From contig NZ_VFYU01000003.1 of the NCBI RefSeq assembly GCF_021012795.1, forward strand, positions 62,001 to 126,000: a DNA stretch of 64,000 nt, given 5' to 3'. The notes beneath the pieces were generated by a model. The model did not search any database. It worked only from the letters and a program-made list of their open reading frames with translations, and was not told where the DNA came from. How positions within the stretch are numbered: the first letter of the stretch is position 1; each line of letters starts with the position of its first letter. The position numbers and the translations under genes were made by a program. Origin of the DNA: Psychrobacter sp. I-STPA10. Its GTDB lineage: Bacteria > Pseudomonadota > Gammaproteobacteria > Pseudomonadales > Moraxellaceae. This document shows positions 25,341 through 36,550 of this stretch, piece after piece.

Positions 25341-27743
25341 ATGATGATAAGGTCTAAATTACGTATTTTTAATAATACTGCGCCTATTTCTCGGCAGATA
25401 ATAGTGCCTGGGCGTTCTGGCAAGATGAGTGTTTTATTGCGCTTGCGACAACCAATTTTGAAAACAGTGCGCATACTGTGCTTGTCTTCCCCTTTCTGGT
25501 TTGTTGGTGTTGAGTCAGCATACGCAGAGAGTTGGAAAGTTAATTTGCAGGATGCAGATATCAAGGCATTTATTAATGAAGTCGCAACCATCACTGATCA
25601 AAATTTTGTTTTAGACCCTCGCATCAATGGTAATGTGACTGTCATTTCTAATCGTGCTTTATCAAAAGAAGAAATTTACCAACTATTTTTGGGGGTAATG
25701 CAAGTCAATGGAATTGCAGCGATAGATACAGGAACAACCATCAAGTTAGTGCCTGACAATATTGCCAAGCAAACTGGTATTACAGTAGATTTGCGTGGTG
25801 ATAGCGTTGGTGAAGAGATGAAGACGCGTATTTTATATTTGAATAATACGCAAGCTGCCGAGATTTTGACGGTTATTAGACCGTTGATGCCGCAATCAGC
25901 CCATGCTGCCGCTGTACCCGATCTCAATGCGTTGGTTTTGTCAGATCGTGCTGATAATTTAAACCAAATTACCGCATTAATTAATGATTTGGACAGTAGT
26001 AATAATGATACTTTAGTGGTCATTCCTTTATATCATGTTGATGCTGAGCGCATGATGGATCTCATCAGTGGGCTGACAGGTACAGCCAGCAGCGGTGGTG
26101 CAGAAGGTGGTGGTGGTCAACAATTAAAAGTCATTGCAGATACTGCCAGTGATCGTCTACTGGTGAAAGGTAGCCCTGAGACCATTGCAAGAATTCAACA
26201 AATTGTGCAGCAGCTTGATACCATCCCTTCTAAGCGTCTTAGTGGTCTACGTGTATTTCGGTTAAAGTATGCCAGTGCCAGTCATATTGCTGATATGCTA
26301 CGAGGGTTATTGTCAAATCAGTCAATTAATAGCACAGGTGCAACATCGACCTTGGAGTCAGCCTCACTATTAGATAATAGTAGCGCTACTGGTACGGGAT
26401 CAAGTGGCACAAGTAATAATGTCGTATCAGCACCTAGTATCTCATCTTCCTCCTCAGCAAGCTCAAGTGGCTCTAGTAGTGTGAATCGAGGAGCTGGTTC
26501 ACATCCATTTAGCATTATTGCTGATGAGACCCAAAATTCTGTCATTGTCAATGCGGATCCTGAGTTGATGGTTGAGATTGAAACGGCAATTGAGCAATTA
26601 GACACACGTCGAGCGCAGGTGCTCATACAAGCAGCCATCGTTGAAGTCTCAGGTAATGATGTTAAGCAATTGGGGGTACAATGGGCATTGGGTAATGCTA
26701 ATAGTGGTTATGGCATTATTAATTTTGATAATGTTGGTGCAAGTGCGACAGCCTTAGCAGCAGCAGCATTAACGGGAGGGGCTAGTAAAGCAGCTGGCTC
26801 TATTGCAGGTGCGTTGTTAGGGGCTGGGAATGTAAGCAAAGACTCTAATGGTAATACGCAGTTTTATGGTGCGGTGCTACAAGCGCTAGACTCAACAACC
26901 AGTGCAAATTTATTGTCCATGCCTTCCATTTTAACCTTAGATAATGAAAAAGCGAGCATTTTAGTTGGACAAAATGTACCTTTTGTAACAGGCTCTTATA
27001 CCACTGCGGGCAACTCTTCTACCAATCCATTTCAAACCATCGATCGTAAAGATGTGGGTATAAACCTGAATGTTATTCCGCATATTGGTGAAAATGGCAC
27101 CGTTCGTTTAGAGGTATCACAAGAGGTATCTTCAGTAGTGAATAGCTCTGCGGGTGATGCTGCAGGCTTAATCACCAATAAAAGCTTGATTAATACGACT
27201 ATCTTGGCAGATGATCAGCAGACAATTGCGCTTGGTGGTTTGATGCGTGACAATACTACTAATGGTCAGCAAAAAGTACCAGGTTTGGGTAATATACCTG
27301 TGGTGGGGAGATTGTTCCGCTCTGATAATACTAAAACTGACAAAAGCAATTTGATTATATTTTTACAACCAACCATATTGCGTGATGGTGGTGCAGTGGC
27401 AAGTGTGACTGAGCGTAAATATAACCAAATGCGTGTGATGCAATTAGTCATTGATAAAAATGGCACCATTAAAAAGATTCCATTATCTGGTACGGGTAAT
27501 TGGGGTGAGGACACCAATACAAATTATGATTTAATGCCATTAAATCCATTACAGCCACCAGTAGTACAAAGTACTCCACCCGCCATTCAACGTATTGAAA
27601 CCAATTATGGTAATAACGCCACTTATTCTAATACCAATCTTAATTCAGACGTGCCAACGACTAACGTGGAGGTAACGCCCCTTATTGAGACACCGGTACT
27701 AATTGAGCCTATACCACTTGATTCTAGTATCAATATTGAATAG
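25341..27743 (+). CDS. gspD: Type II secretion system secretin D
   Basis: GspD forms the outer-membrane secretin pore through which folded exoproteins leave the cell. The domains run N0 (from SWKVNLQDADIKAFINEVA), N1-N2-N3 (repeats with LNALVLSDRADNL, DRLLVKGSPETI, QNSVIVNADPE), then the secretin core with the VPFVTGSYTT and TILADDQQTIALGGLMRD motifs. N3 contains a Ser/Gly-rich loop (about 26330-26490). The C-terminal 80 residues are an Asn/Thr/Pro-rich tail that may be the S-domain or pilotin site. The signal sequence ends in SAYA-E. ATG 25341 and ATG 25425 are both possible starts, and the later one gives a more usual signal peptide. Confidence 0.95.
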   Translation: MMIRSKLRIFNNTAPISRQIIVPGRSGKMSVLLRLRQPILKTVRILCLSSPFWFVGVESAYAESWKVNLQDADIKAFINEVATITDQNFVLDPRINGNVTVISNRALSKEEIYQLFLGVMQVNGIAAIDTGTTIKLVPDNIAKQTGITVDLRGDSVGEEMKTRILYLNNTQAAEILTVIRPLMPQSAHAAAVPDLNALVLSDRADNLNQITALINDLDSSNNDTLVVIPLYHVDAERMMDLISGLTGTASSGGAEGGGGQQLKVIADTASDRLLVKGSPETIARIQQIVQQLDTIPSKRLSGLRVFRLKYASASHIADMLRGLLSNQSINSTGATSTLESASLLDNSSATGTGSSGTSNNVVSAPSISSSSSASSSGSSSVNRGAGSHPFSIIADETQNSVIVNADPELMVEIETAIEQLDTRRAQVLIQAAIVEVSGNDVKQLGVQWALGNANSGYGIINFDNVGASATALAAAALTGGASKAAGSIAGALLGAGNVSKDSNGNTQFYGAVLQALDSTTSANLLSMPSILTLDNEKASILVGQNVPFVTGSYTTAGNSSTNPFQTIDRKDVGINLNVIPHIGENGTVRLEVSQEVSSVVNSSAGDAAGLITNKSLINTTILADDQQTIALGGLMRDNTTNGQQKVPGLGNIPVVGRLFRSDNTKTDKSNLIIFLQPTILRDGGAVASVTERKYNQMRVMQLVIDKNGTIKKIPLSGTGNWGEDTNTNYDLMPLNPLQPPVVQSTPPAIQRIETNYGNNATYSNTNLNSDVPTTNVEVTPLIETPVLIEPIPLDSSINIE

Positions 27744-27794
27744 GCTTTATTAATAAATAATTATATAATATTAATTTTTTTAAAATTAATGAAT

Positions 27795-27833
27795 GAGCCT
27801 CTAGCCAGTAAAATCTGCTAGAGGCTTTTTTTT
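27795..27833 (+). terminator. Terminator of gspN-C-D
   Basis: AGCCTCTAGC (27796-27805) pairs perfectly with GCTAGAGGCT (27818-27827) and is followed by eight T. Confidence 0.9.
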
Positions 27834-28154
27834 ATGCTTTTTATTATCTGTCTTTAAACTTGTTTCACCATTTTTGAACAAAACTATTGGATTAGTAACA
27901 TTCTAATACATATCGTCCAGCAAATTTTAGTTATCCTATGTACTTATTATTTTGAGTTAACTATTTATAATATCATAAGTTTATTTTAGATAAAAAATAG
28001 AGTGAAGTACAAATATAGATATTCTATTAAATGAAAGTTTGCGATATATTACCTTTACTATAGAAATATCTAAGTTTATTTTTTTAGTTGGATTAATTTA
28101 ATTGACTTTTAAAATATTAACTAAATATTTTAAAGTAATATTTAGGGAGTAGAC
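27834..28154. other. AT-rich intergenic region
   Basis: I see no gene, repeat or clear hairpin in these 320 bp. They presumably hold the promoter for the small frame at 28155 and the lipoprotein gene. Confidence 0.45.
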
Positions 28155-28286
28155 GTGCGTAAGTCAACATTTTTTAAGTTAAGTATGGTGGGCGCTATTT
28201 TATTATTACTACCTAGACGTAGTAGTAAGTCAGATAGGTTGGCACAAAATTCTGACCCAGATAAGAACAAACCTATTGACAAATAA
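28155..28286 (+). CDS. Possible small membrane or export-signal peptide (43 residues)
   Basis: A GTG start has a strong AGGGAG ribosome site 6 nt upstream. The peptide starts VRKSTFFKLSMVGAILLLLP, like a signal sequence, but no lipobox cysteine follows, and the rest is polar and Asp/Lys/Ser-rich. It ends 23 bp before the lipoprotein gene at 28310. It could be a degenerate small lipoprotein (an LptM-like start with a lost cysteine) or a coupled leader. Uncertain. Confidence 0.35.
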   Translation: MRKSTFFKLSMVGAILLLLPRRSSKSDRLAQNSDPDKNKPIDK

Positions 28287-28309
28287 TCAGCGGATAAGTC
28301 ATATATTTT

Positions 28310-29557
28310 ATGTTTAAAAACTATCATCATTGCATACCAATAACCTTAGCCAATGTATGTGCTAAAAAAGATAGGCATCATGTCTTACCGCGATGTTTCA
28401 AGATATCTTACTATATGTCCATTGCTACGTTGATGGTAACAATCGGTGGCTGTAGTGACCCTAATCGAGAGAGTGATGAGTATATTGCTCCTAATTCTGA
28501 TGACTTAGAGAAGGTTGTAGAGGTATCACAAGATGTTACTAGATCTGGTATGGATGGTGCTTATGTTGATCCTGCCATTGAGTCAACACAAGAAGTTGTG
28601 CAGTATTTAAGTGTACCTTCCTCCTCAGAAAAACTAGAAGTCAGCGCTTGGCAAACAAAAGTACAATCACCGCATTGTTTATCACAACCAGTAGAACCCA
28701 CCTCGTTAACATCAGAGACGTTAGCTCCCGTTACATTAGAAAAAACCCAACATGGGGCACTATCTCCTTGTATTAAATTTGAGCTTAATACGTTAGATTT
28801 TTCTCCATCACAACCGTGGTTGAGCAATATTATGTGGCAAACCATAGCCTATCAAGCAGTGCCAGATAAAACCTTGAGTAGTGAGGGTGGATCAGCAAAA
28901 ATTGCTGTAAGAATGATGCTAAGACAAATTAAAGGGCTGCAAACTTCTGCTATTAATTTACCAATTTATCAATATATCAATACTGAATTTGCAATCAATA
29001 AAAATGACACGGGTTATCTAAAGATAGATTCAGTACAGCAACGTTTTGAGCATTCTCCAAGATTAAATTATATCTATTATAAGATGGTTGATATGAGTCA
29101 ACAACGACAGCTTACTTTGAGTGATATCTTAGATAAAAACTATAATAAAGAGGCTTTATTAGCTCTGTTACAACGAATACCTAAAGCATCACAATCTGGA
29201 TTAGAGCCGGTTTATCACTTGCCTGTAGATTTGCCTGCACAGTGGTATATGGATGATTTAGGCTTGCACTTATTGTATCAACCTGGTGAAATGATAGAAC
29301 AAACATTGGACATATATCATACAGATAAAGTGTTAGATAATAATAATCTCAATGAGATAATAGAGTTGGTTGTACCTTATGAGGTGATTAATAATATGCT
29401 CAAACCCCAGTATCAGGTAGGTAAGGGGATAAATGTAAATATTGATACTATAAATAATACAGGGGATGTCAGTCATACAGATACAGTGGACAGCGACAAT
29501 AATGGAGATGGTATGGGTATCATGCCCATTATTGTCAAGCAGCTTGCTTATGAGTAG
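28310..29557 (+). CDS. Predicted lipoprotein with DUF3298/RsiV-like C-terminal part
   Basis: A hydrophobic segment ends in the lipobox IGGC at about residues 45-48. From ATG 28310 this leaves an unusually long polar N-region, so a later start (such as the ATG at 28412) is plausible. The mature protein has a disordered acidic stretch, then a mixed alpha/beta domain (about 150-380). The order LTLSDILD, then YHLPVDLPAQWYMDDLGLHLLYQPGEM, then IIELVVPYEVI resembles the DUF3298 layout found in RsiV-type lysozyme-binding proteins. That resemblance is from pattern only. The C-terminal tail is Asn/Asp-rich. It is convergent with argB, and no terminator is visible between them. Confidence 0.6.
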   Translation: MFKNYHHCIPITLANVCAKKDRHHVLPRCFKISYYMSIATLMVTIGGCSDPNRESDEYIAPNSDDLEKVVEVSQDVTRSGMDGAYVDPAIESTQEVVQYLSVPSSSEKLEVSAWQTKVQSPHCLSQPVEPTSLTSETLAPVTLEKTQHGALSPCIKFELNTLDFSPSQPWLSNIMWQTIAYQAVPDKTLSSEGGSAKIAVRMMLRQIKGLQTSAINLPIYQYINTEFAINKNDTGYLKIDSVQQRFEHSPRLNYIYYKMVDMSQQRQLTLSDILDKNYNKEALLALLQRIPKASQSGLEPVYHLPVDLPAQWYMDDLGLHLLYQPGEMIEQTLDIYHTDKVLDNNNLNEIIELVVPYEVINNMLKPQYQVGKGINVNIDTINNTGDVSHTDTVDSDNNGDGMGIMPIIVKQLAYE

Positions 29558-29592
29558 TTATTTCCTGACATGATTTTTGGGTAGTCGTTTGT

Positions 29593-30507
<915 letters not shown>

Positions 30508-30565
30508 CTAGTATCGATTAATAAAGAGCATGATCCATATACAATATGCTCTACAACTGACTATT

Positions 30566-32332
30566 TTATACAGTTGGACAGATATTGGCTATCTGCTTGG
30601 CAAAATCTGGATCAAATTGCTGACATAGGGAGATAAAATACTGTTGTACCTGTTGTAAGTCAGCAAGGGTATCACCAGCAAAGCGAACGGTAAAACTACT
30701 ACTGGTGTTTGATTGGCGAATAATACCAAAGCCACGGGCAAAATCCAAACGTATGCCATCGATACAGGTTAAGATTGTTGTTTGCGGTAATGGATTGGTG
30801 GGTGCGTATTTTTTGGATGAAGGGCTGCATAGCTGTTGACATAATTGGCGCATCTGTCGCAGTAGCTGATGATCTTTATTTTTATTATTGATGTTTTTAG
30901 AGGATGTTTGGGCTATTGTACTGGCAGGTAAGGGCAGATAAATATCAGCAGTGCTAACCATGGTAGGAAGCTTATTAATGATGTCTGCTAAGCTTTGTTG
31001 AGAAGCTTTACCTTGATTGGATTGCTGAGTCAGCCAATTTAATAAACGCAGACCTGCATACATGGCATCATCATGTAGTACAAAAAAACCATCATTAAAT
31101 AAAAAATGTCCTGATAATTCTCCTGCAAATATGGCATGGCTACCACCAGTTTGTAGGGCTTTACGCATGAGGCTACTACCTGTTTTACTCATGGTTGGGC
31201 GGGCATGTAAATTTTTGATGAGTTTGGGTAGATGGTGTGAGCATTTCACATCAAAAATCACTTCTGGGCTATGATTATTATTAGCAAATTGCGTTTTATG
31301 TTTGCTTTCAAAGATAGCAACCTGTGCCAATAAATAAAGTAGATGATCAGGGGCGATGAGTCTGCCTGTATTATCAATCACCATTAAGCGATCACCATCG
31401 CCATCAAAGGCAAGTCCAATATCAGCTTGATGTTGTATGATGGCATGTTGCAATTGTTGCAGACGATTTTCTTCAGCAGGGTCAGGGTTGCCCAGTGGAA
31501 ATGAACCATCAGGTTGGTCATTTAAGCAAATCACCTGCTGACAAAACTGCTCAAATAATGGCTGTGCATATAAGCTGGTTGCACCATTTAGACAATCTAG
31601 CACTACTTTAATAGGCAACTTGGAGGAGGTGTTTTGTGGTTGATAAGATTGGTTAATGGTTGTTAATGCTGTATTAATACGTCCAATATAACGCTTGGCA
31701 ATTTCGTCACTATTTGGATGCTGAGGTGATGGTTTGGGTACATTCAGATGGCTGTTTAAAGTGATATTTTGAGTAACTTGCTCTTGATTTTGTGGTGAGA
31801 TTTGTTGTGCAAGGCATAATAGACGTTGATAGAGGACTTGAATATCTTCACTGCTGGGTGATTCACCAGCAATGAGCCATTTTATACCATGCACGTCTTT
31901 GGCGGAATGGCTGGCAGTGACCATCAGCCCGTGCCCCGTATACTGCTCTGCCCAATATGCCATGATGGGTGTAGTGACCAATCCTAGCCAAATGACTTCG
32001 ATATTTTGTTGTTGTAGGGCCGTGGCAATCTGAGTGGCAATCTTTAAACTGCCATAGCGCACATCATAGCCAATGACCACTTGCGTGGCATGAAGTTCGG
32101 TATAAAGCTGGGCAAACGTATGGGCTAAATAATAGACAAAGTCATCGGTAAAGTATTGATAGTCACCCCGAATGTCATAAGCACGAAATAGACGTTGCTG
32201 TTGACTAAAATCGTAGGTTGTGTTTATGGTGGTGTTTTTTTTTACCTGAGCTTTGTTTGGCTGAGTTTTTTTTACCTGAGTTGTTGTATGTTTCATTGTA
32301 GCGTTGTTATTAGTAGTGACCATTTGGCACAT
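30566..32332 (-). CDS. algC: Phosphomannomutase/phosphoglucomutase
   Basis: This enzyme interconverts hexose 1- and 6-phosphates for LPS and exopolysaccharide precursors. The four-domain alpha-D-phosphohexomutase signatures are present: FRAYDIRGD near residue 50, the phosphoserine loop TASHSAKDVHG, the metal loop DGDGDR and the sugar-binding GELSGH (usually GEMSGH). The first 45 residues are a Thr/Lys/Asn-rich extension not needed for the fold. The start is well supported by AGGGAGGAA 5 nt before ATG 32332. At 588 residues it is over 100 longer than Pseudomonas AlgC, through this extension and internal Gln/Asn-rich loops. It is part of the dut-algC-argB order. Confidence 0.93.
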   Translation of the reverse strand: MCQMVTTNNNATMKHTTTQVKKTQPNKAQVKKNTTINTTYDFSQQQRLFRAYDIRGDYQYFTDDFVYYLAHTFAQLYTELHATQVVIGYDVRYGSLKIATQIATALQQQNIEVIWLGLVTTPIMAYWAEQYTGHGLMVTASHSAKDVHGIKWLIAGESPSSEDIQVLYQRLLCLAQQISPQNQEQVTQNITLNSHLNVPKPSPQHPNSDEIAKRYIGRINTALTTINQSYQPQNTSSKLPIKVVLDCLNGATSLYAQPLFEQFCQQVICLNDQPDGSFPLGNPDPAEENRLQQLQHAIIQHQADIGLAFDGDGDRLMVIDNTGRLIAPDHLLYLLAQVAIFESKHKTQFANNNHSPEVIFDVKCSHHLPKLIKNLHARPTMSKTGSSLMRKALQTGGSHAIFAGELSGHFLFNDGFFVLHDDAMYAGLRLLNWLTQQSNQGKASQQSLADIINKLPTMVSTADIYLPLPASTIAQTSSKNINNKNKDHQLLRQMRQLCQQLCSPSSKKYAPTNPLPQTTILTCIDGIRLDFARGFGIIRQSNTSSSFTVRFAGDTLADLQQVQQYFISLCQQFDPDFAKQIANICPTV

Positions 32333-32453
32333 GATTATTCCTCCCTAGCATATCTTATGCTAACGCAAAAAAGCTGCAAGGTTGTTGCAGGAACTTTGCT
32401 AAAAGGTGTAATAAACTTGCTATAATTAGAATTCATATTGATTATTGGTAATG

Positions 32454-32918
32454 TTACTGTCTACCAGAATGCCCAAAGCCACCTGCACCCCGCTCGCTGA
32501 TATTACTAAACTCATCAACAATATCAAACTCAGGGCGTGCTACAGGTACAACCACATATTGTGCCATACGCTCAGCAGGTTGTAAGATAAAATCGGTGTT
32601 GCTACGATTCCATATACTAACCATCAGTTCACCTTGATAATCCGCATCAATTAATCCCACCAAATTGCCCAAAACAATACCATGTTTATGCCCTAATCCC
32701 GAGCGTGGCAAAATCAGCCCTGCATAATTGGGGTCAGCAATATAAATGGCAAGCCCTGTGCCGATTAGATGAGTTTGTCCAGCTTTAATAGCAAGTGGCT
32801 CATCAATACAAGCACGTAAATCGATACCCGCTGAGCCATCTGTGGCACGAGTGGGCATGGGAAAATCTGGGTGTGTACCAATTTTGGCATTTAAAATTTT
32901 GACTTGTACGGATTGCAT
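32454..32918 (-). CDS. dut: dUTP diphosphatase (dUTPase)
   Basis: This trimeric enzyme hydrolyses dUTP to dUMP, which keeps uracil out of DNA and feeds thymidylate synthesis. All five family motifs are visible: [39 protein letters not shown] and the glycine-rich [10 protein letters not shown] at the C-terminus. The length of 154 is typical. It lies 39 bp after mgtE and 121 bp before algC, all on the minus strand. AGGAAACC precedes the ATG. Confidence 0.97.
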   Translation of the reverse strand: MQSVQVKILNAKIGTHPDFPMPTRATDGSAGIDLRACIDEPLAIKAGQTHLIGTGLAIYIADPNYAGLILPRSGLGHKHGIVLGNLVGLIDADYQGELMVSIWNRSNTDFILQPAERMAQYVVVPVARPEFDIVDEFSNISERGAGGFGHSGRQ

Positions 32919-32957
32919 AAGGTTTCCTATATTTTAGGTTGTATGCTTATTTTAATT

Positions 32958-34331
32958 TTATAATATCAATAAACTTGCTAATCCTAAAAAGGATAAAAAG
33001 CCAACGATATCAGTCACTGTGGTTAAAATAACGGAGGCAGAAAGGGCAGGGTCAATGTTCATTTCCTTTAGAATTAATGGAATACTAATACCTGATATAT
33101 TAGCAACAGTCATATTAATGGCAATGGCAAAACCGATGACCATGCTGATGGTGATGTCCTTAAACCATACTTGTGCAATGACAGCCATAATAACGGCCCA
33201 GATGATACCGTTAATCGCACCTACCCACAGCTCTTTATTAAATAACCACCAGCGGTTCGAACCACCGATTTGTCCCATGGCAAGTCCTCGGATGACCACG
33301 GTCAAGGTTTGACTACCTGAGATGCCGCCCATACTTGCAACCACAGGCATCAGTACTGCCAAGGCAACCACTTGTGATAATACGGCTTCAAATTGCCCGA
33401 TAACAGCGGCAGCAAGCAGGGCAGTACCCAGATTAATACCAAGCCAAATACTACGACTTTTGGCACTGGTGATAATCGGAGCAAACAGTTCTTCATCATC
33501 ACTAACACCAGCTAAGTGTTTCATGGTGCTGTCAACATCATCTTGGATAATTTCCATGATGTCTTCAGCATTAAGTTGTCCAACCAATTCACCAAAACTA
33601 TTGACCACAGGAGCAAAGCGAATGTCTTCGGAGCGAAATATTGCCGCAGCATCTTGGATATCCATACGATCTTGAATGGTAATTGCAGGGTCAATCCATT
33701 CAGATACCAGTGAGTTTTGTGGATATTTAATTAAATCCACTAAACTTAGCAGACCTAATAGCTGCTGTCCTTGATCTACTACCAACAGCTCTTGAGTCTG
33801 GTCATCAAGCAAATCTTCATGACTACGTAGGTAGTTTTGTACCTGAGACAGACTGATGGATTCTTGAATCTGAATGGTGTCAGGGTCCATATAATCCCCG
33901 ACTTCCCAGTCTTCATAGGTATCTAATTGATTGACTTGGATACGCACATCTTCATCAAGTGTTGCCATGACTTCGGCACGTACTTTGTCATCGACTGTAT
34001 CTAAAATTTCGGCAATGTCTTGTGCATCTAAGTCTTCAGCAAGGGTCTCAATTTCACCTGCTTGCATATTGGACATCAGCGAGGGACGAATGTCATCTTC
34101 GACTTCGGCAAGTACTTCCCCTTTGATGTCCAGTGGTACTTGTGTCCAGATGAGTTGGCGGTCATCTTTTGGGAAAGACTCTAAAAGGTTGGCAATTTCA
34201 TATTCAGATTGTTCTGCCAAAAATGTTGCCATCGCTTGCGTGTCATCATCTGCAACCAATGATTGAAGATAAATGAGTTTATCTTCAGCATTGAGTGAGG
34301 TGATGTTGGCTGTAGGGTCAATATTTGGCAT
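32958..34331 (-). CDS. mgtE: MgtE-type magnesium transporter
   Basis: MgtE is a magnesium-gated Mg2+ channel. The domain order is complete: a cytoplasmic superhelical N domain (about 20-130, with repeats of the LAEDLDAQDIAEILD kind), a CBS pair (about 135-260, MDPDTIQIQESISL to NAEDIMEIIQDD), and five membrane helices (about 285-457) with PVVASMGGISGSQTLTVVIR. Acidic residues in the N and CBS domains, as needed for Mg2+ sensing, are plentiful. Its stop is 39 bp from dut, so the two may be cotranscribed. Confidence 0.94.
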   Translation of the reverse strand: MPNIDPTANITSLNAEDKLIYLQSLVADDDTQAMATFLAEQSEYEIANLLESFPKDDRQLIWTQVPLDIKGEVLAEVEDDIRPSLMSNMQAGEIETLAEDLDAQDIAEILDTVDDKVRAEVMATLDEDVRIQVNQLDTYEDWEVGDYMDPDTIQIQESISLSQVQNYLRSHEDLLDDQTQELLVVDQGQQLLGLLSLVDLIKYPQNSLVSEWIDPAITIQDRMDIQDAAAIFRSEDIRFAPVVNSFGELVGQLNAEDIMEIIQDDVDSTMKHLAGVSDDEELFAPIITSAKSRSIWLGINLGTALLAAAVIGQFEAVLSQVVALAVLMPVVASMGGISGSQTLTVVIRGLAMGQIGGSNRWWLFNKELWVGAINGIIWAVIMAVIAQVWFKDITISMVIGFAIAINMTVANISGISIPLILKEMNIDPALSASVILTTVTDIVGFLSFLGLASLLIL

Positions 34332-34516
34332 AAAACAGATATTCCAATGTGGCGATAGACGCCTTTATTAAGTGAAGGCATCGGGTTTAGTAAAGGGCAG
34401 TATTTAATCAAAAATAAATAGGAAATTAAAATAGTATTTGATTAAAAAAGTATTCAGTTAAATCAATGTTGCCATAATAAGTCATGCAACTATGCTACTT
34501 ACTTGAATATAAAACG

Positions 34517-36550
34517 TTATTTATTTTTTAGTAAGGCTCGAATATTTGCCAGATATTCATCAGCAACTTTTTGTGGGTTTTTTTGTGCTTGTTTCTTTTT
34601 GGCTTTGGCAGGCCAGTCAATGTGATCTTCGGGCAATTCTGCCAAAAATCGACTCTCCGTGGTGGGACGCATTTGTCCACCAGTGCGTCGCTGTGCTGCT
34701 AAGGTCATGGTCAGCTCACGTCTGGCACGGGTGATGCCAACATACATCAGGCGGCGTTCTTCTTCTACCGTCTCTGCCATGATGGAGTTACGGTGTGGCA
34801 GCAACTCTTCTTCTAAGCCCATAATATAGACATAGTTAAATTCTAAGCCCTTGGCAGCATGCAGGGTCATTAGATTCACTTTATTGGTATTTTCTTCTTC
34901 TTGCTGCTGCTCTAGCATATCTAGTAGTACTAACTTGCGAATTACGGATTCAATATTACGCTCATCATCGTCTTCAGCACGGTTAATCAGTGATTGAATG
35001 CTGGTGTAAAGGGCTTCAATGTTATCTAGACGATTCTTCTCTTGTTGTGGGGTTTTGGCTTCACTTCTGACCACATCAATATAGCCAGTTTCATCAATCA
35101 TTTGCCGAACCACAGGCACAGGGTCGGGATGCTGGTCAAGCTCACGCGTATAATGCTCAATAAAATCCCCAAATTCTTTGAGTGATGCGTGTGCTTTTTT
35201 GGGCAATACATGTGCCAGACCGCCATGAGTACAAGAGGCGAGTAGCGATAGATTATGCTCTTGGGCAAACAGACCTAATTTTTCGAGTGTTGCTGGCCCC
35301 ATGCCGCGCTTTGGTGTATTAATAATGCGCAAAAAAGCACTGTCATCTTCGGGGTTTAATATCACTCGCAAATAGCCCATGATGTCTTTGATTTCACTAC
35401 GAGCAAAAAAAGATGTGCCACCTGATAGCTTATAGGGTACTTGCAATTGGCGTAGCTGCGCTTCTAGCATACGTGCCTGAAAGTTGCTGCGATACAATAC
35501 GGCGTAATCTTCCCATTCATTGCCAAAGCGCAGTTTATGCGTAACGATTTCTTTGGCGACTCGTTCGGCTTCATCATCGTCGTTGCGGCAGTTAATAATA
35601 CGAATTTTTTCTCCCTCACCTTTATCAGACCACAAAGCTTTTTCAAATAAATGCTCGTTATTGGTAATCACCGAGTTGGCAGCATTTAAAATACGACTGG
35701 TAGAACGGTAATTTTGCTCAAGTTTCACCACTTTTAATTTGGGGAAATCTTGTTTAAGCAGTGCCATGTTTTCAGGTTTTGCGCCTCGCCATGCGTAGAT
35801 GGATTGGTCATCATCACCAACGACGGTAAAGCGACCTTGTACTCCAACCAATAGCTTGATGAGTTCATACTGAGCTGTGTTGGTATCTTGATATTCATCG
35901 ACCAATAAGTAGCGGATACGATTTTGCCATTTATCACGTAGTTGGGTATTTTCACGCAATATCTTGGCAGGCAAGACAATCAAGTCATCAAAATCAACTG
36001 CATTATAGGCACGCAAATTGCGCTCATATAAAGCATAGAGAGTAGCAAATATCATGTCTTCGGGATTGGTGAGAGTCTCGGCTGCTTTGTCTGGCTCAAT
36101 CAAATCATTTTTCCAGTCAGAAATCATCTTTATTGCTTTACCAACAAGCTCCCGACTTTCTGCCCCTGATAAGTTGTCACGCATCATCAATTCCATTAAC
36201 AGGCGTTTACTGTCATCAGAGTCCATGATAGAAAAATTGCCTTTTAATGGCGTATGTAAAAGCTCATAGCGTAAAAACTGTAGCCCAAATTGGTGAAACG
36301 TAGAGACAGTTAAGCCACGCGTTTTTTCACTCGATAGTAGTTTACTGACACGAGCTTTCATTTCACGCGCCGCTTTGTTAGTAAAAGTCACTGCGGTGAT
36401 GCGCTCTGCTGGCATGTTGCACTGCTCAATCAGATAGGCAATTTTACGGGTAATAACAGAAGTTTTACCTGAGCCTGCACCAGCCAAGACGAGTAGGGGA
36501 GCAGACACATAGGTCATTGCCTCTTGTTGTTTGGGATTAAGCTGACTCAT
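34517..36550 (-). CDS. rep: ATP-dependent DNA helicase Rep
   Basis: Rep is a superfamily 1A 3'-5' helicase that clears proteins ahead of replication forks and restarts stalled forks. All motifs are present: the Q-motif LNPKQQEAM, Walker A GAGSGKT, FTNKAAREMK, VDEYQDTN, GDDDQSIYAWRGA, LEQNYRST, VNLMTLHAAKGLEF and VGITRARREL. At 677 residues it is very close to E. coli Rep, and its N-terminus matches Rep better than UvrD. It is a single gene on the minus strand. Confidence 0.95.
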   Translation of the reverse strand: MSQLNPKQQEAMTYVSAPLLVLAGAGSGKTSVITRKIAYLIEQCNMPAERITAVTFTNKAAREMKARVSKLLSSEKTRGLTVSTFHQFGLQFLRYELLHTPLKGNFSIMDSDDSKRLLMELMMRDNLSGAESRELVGKAIKMISDWKNDLIEPDKAAETLTNPEDMIFATLYALYERNLRAYNAVDFDDLIVLPAKILRENTQLRDKWQNRIRYLLVDEYQDTNTAQYELIKLLVGVQGRFTVVGDDDQSIYAWRGAKPENMALLKQDFPKLKVVKLEQNYRSTSRILNAANSVITNNEHLFEKALWSDKGEGEKIRIINCRNDDDEAERVAKEIVTHKLRFGNEWEDYAVLYRSNFQARMLEAQLRQLQVPYKLSGGTSFFARSEIKDIMGYLRVILNPEDDSAFLRIINTPKRGMGPATLEKLGLFAQEHNLSLLASCTHGGLAHVLPKKAHASLKEFGDFIEHYTRELDQHPDPVPVVRQMIDETGYIDVVRSEAKTPQQEKNRLDNIEALYTSIQSLINRAEDDDERNIESVIRKLVLLDMLEQQQEEENTNKVNLMTLHAAKGLEFNYVYIMGLEEELLPHRNSIMAETVEEERRLMYVGITRARRELTMTLAAQRRTGGQMRPTTESRFLAELPEDHIDWPAKAKKKQAQKNPQKVADEYLANIRALLKNK

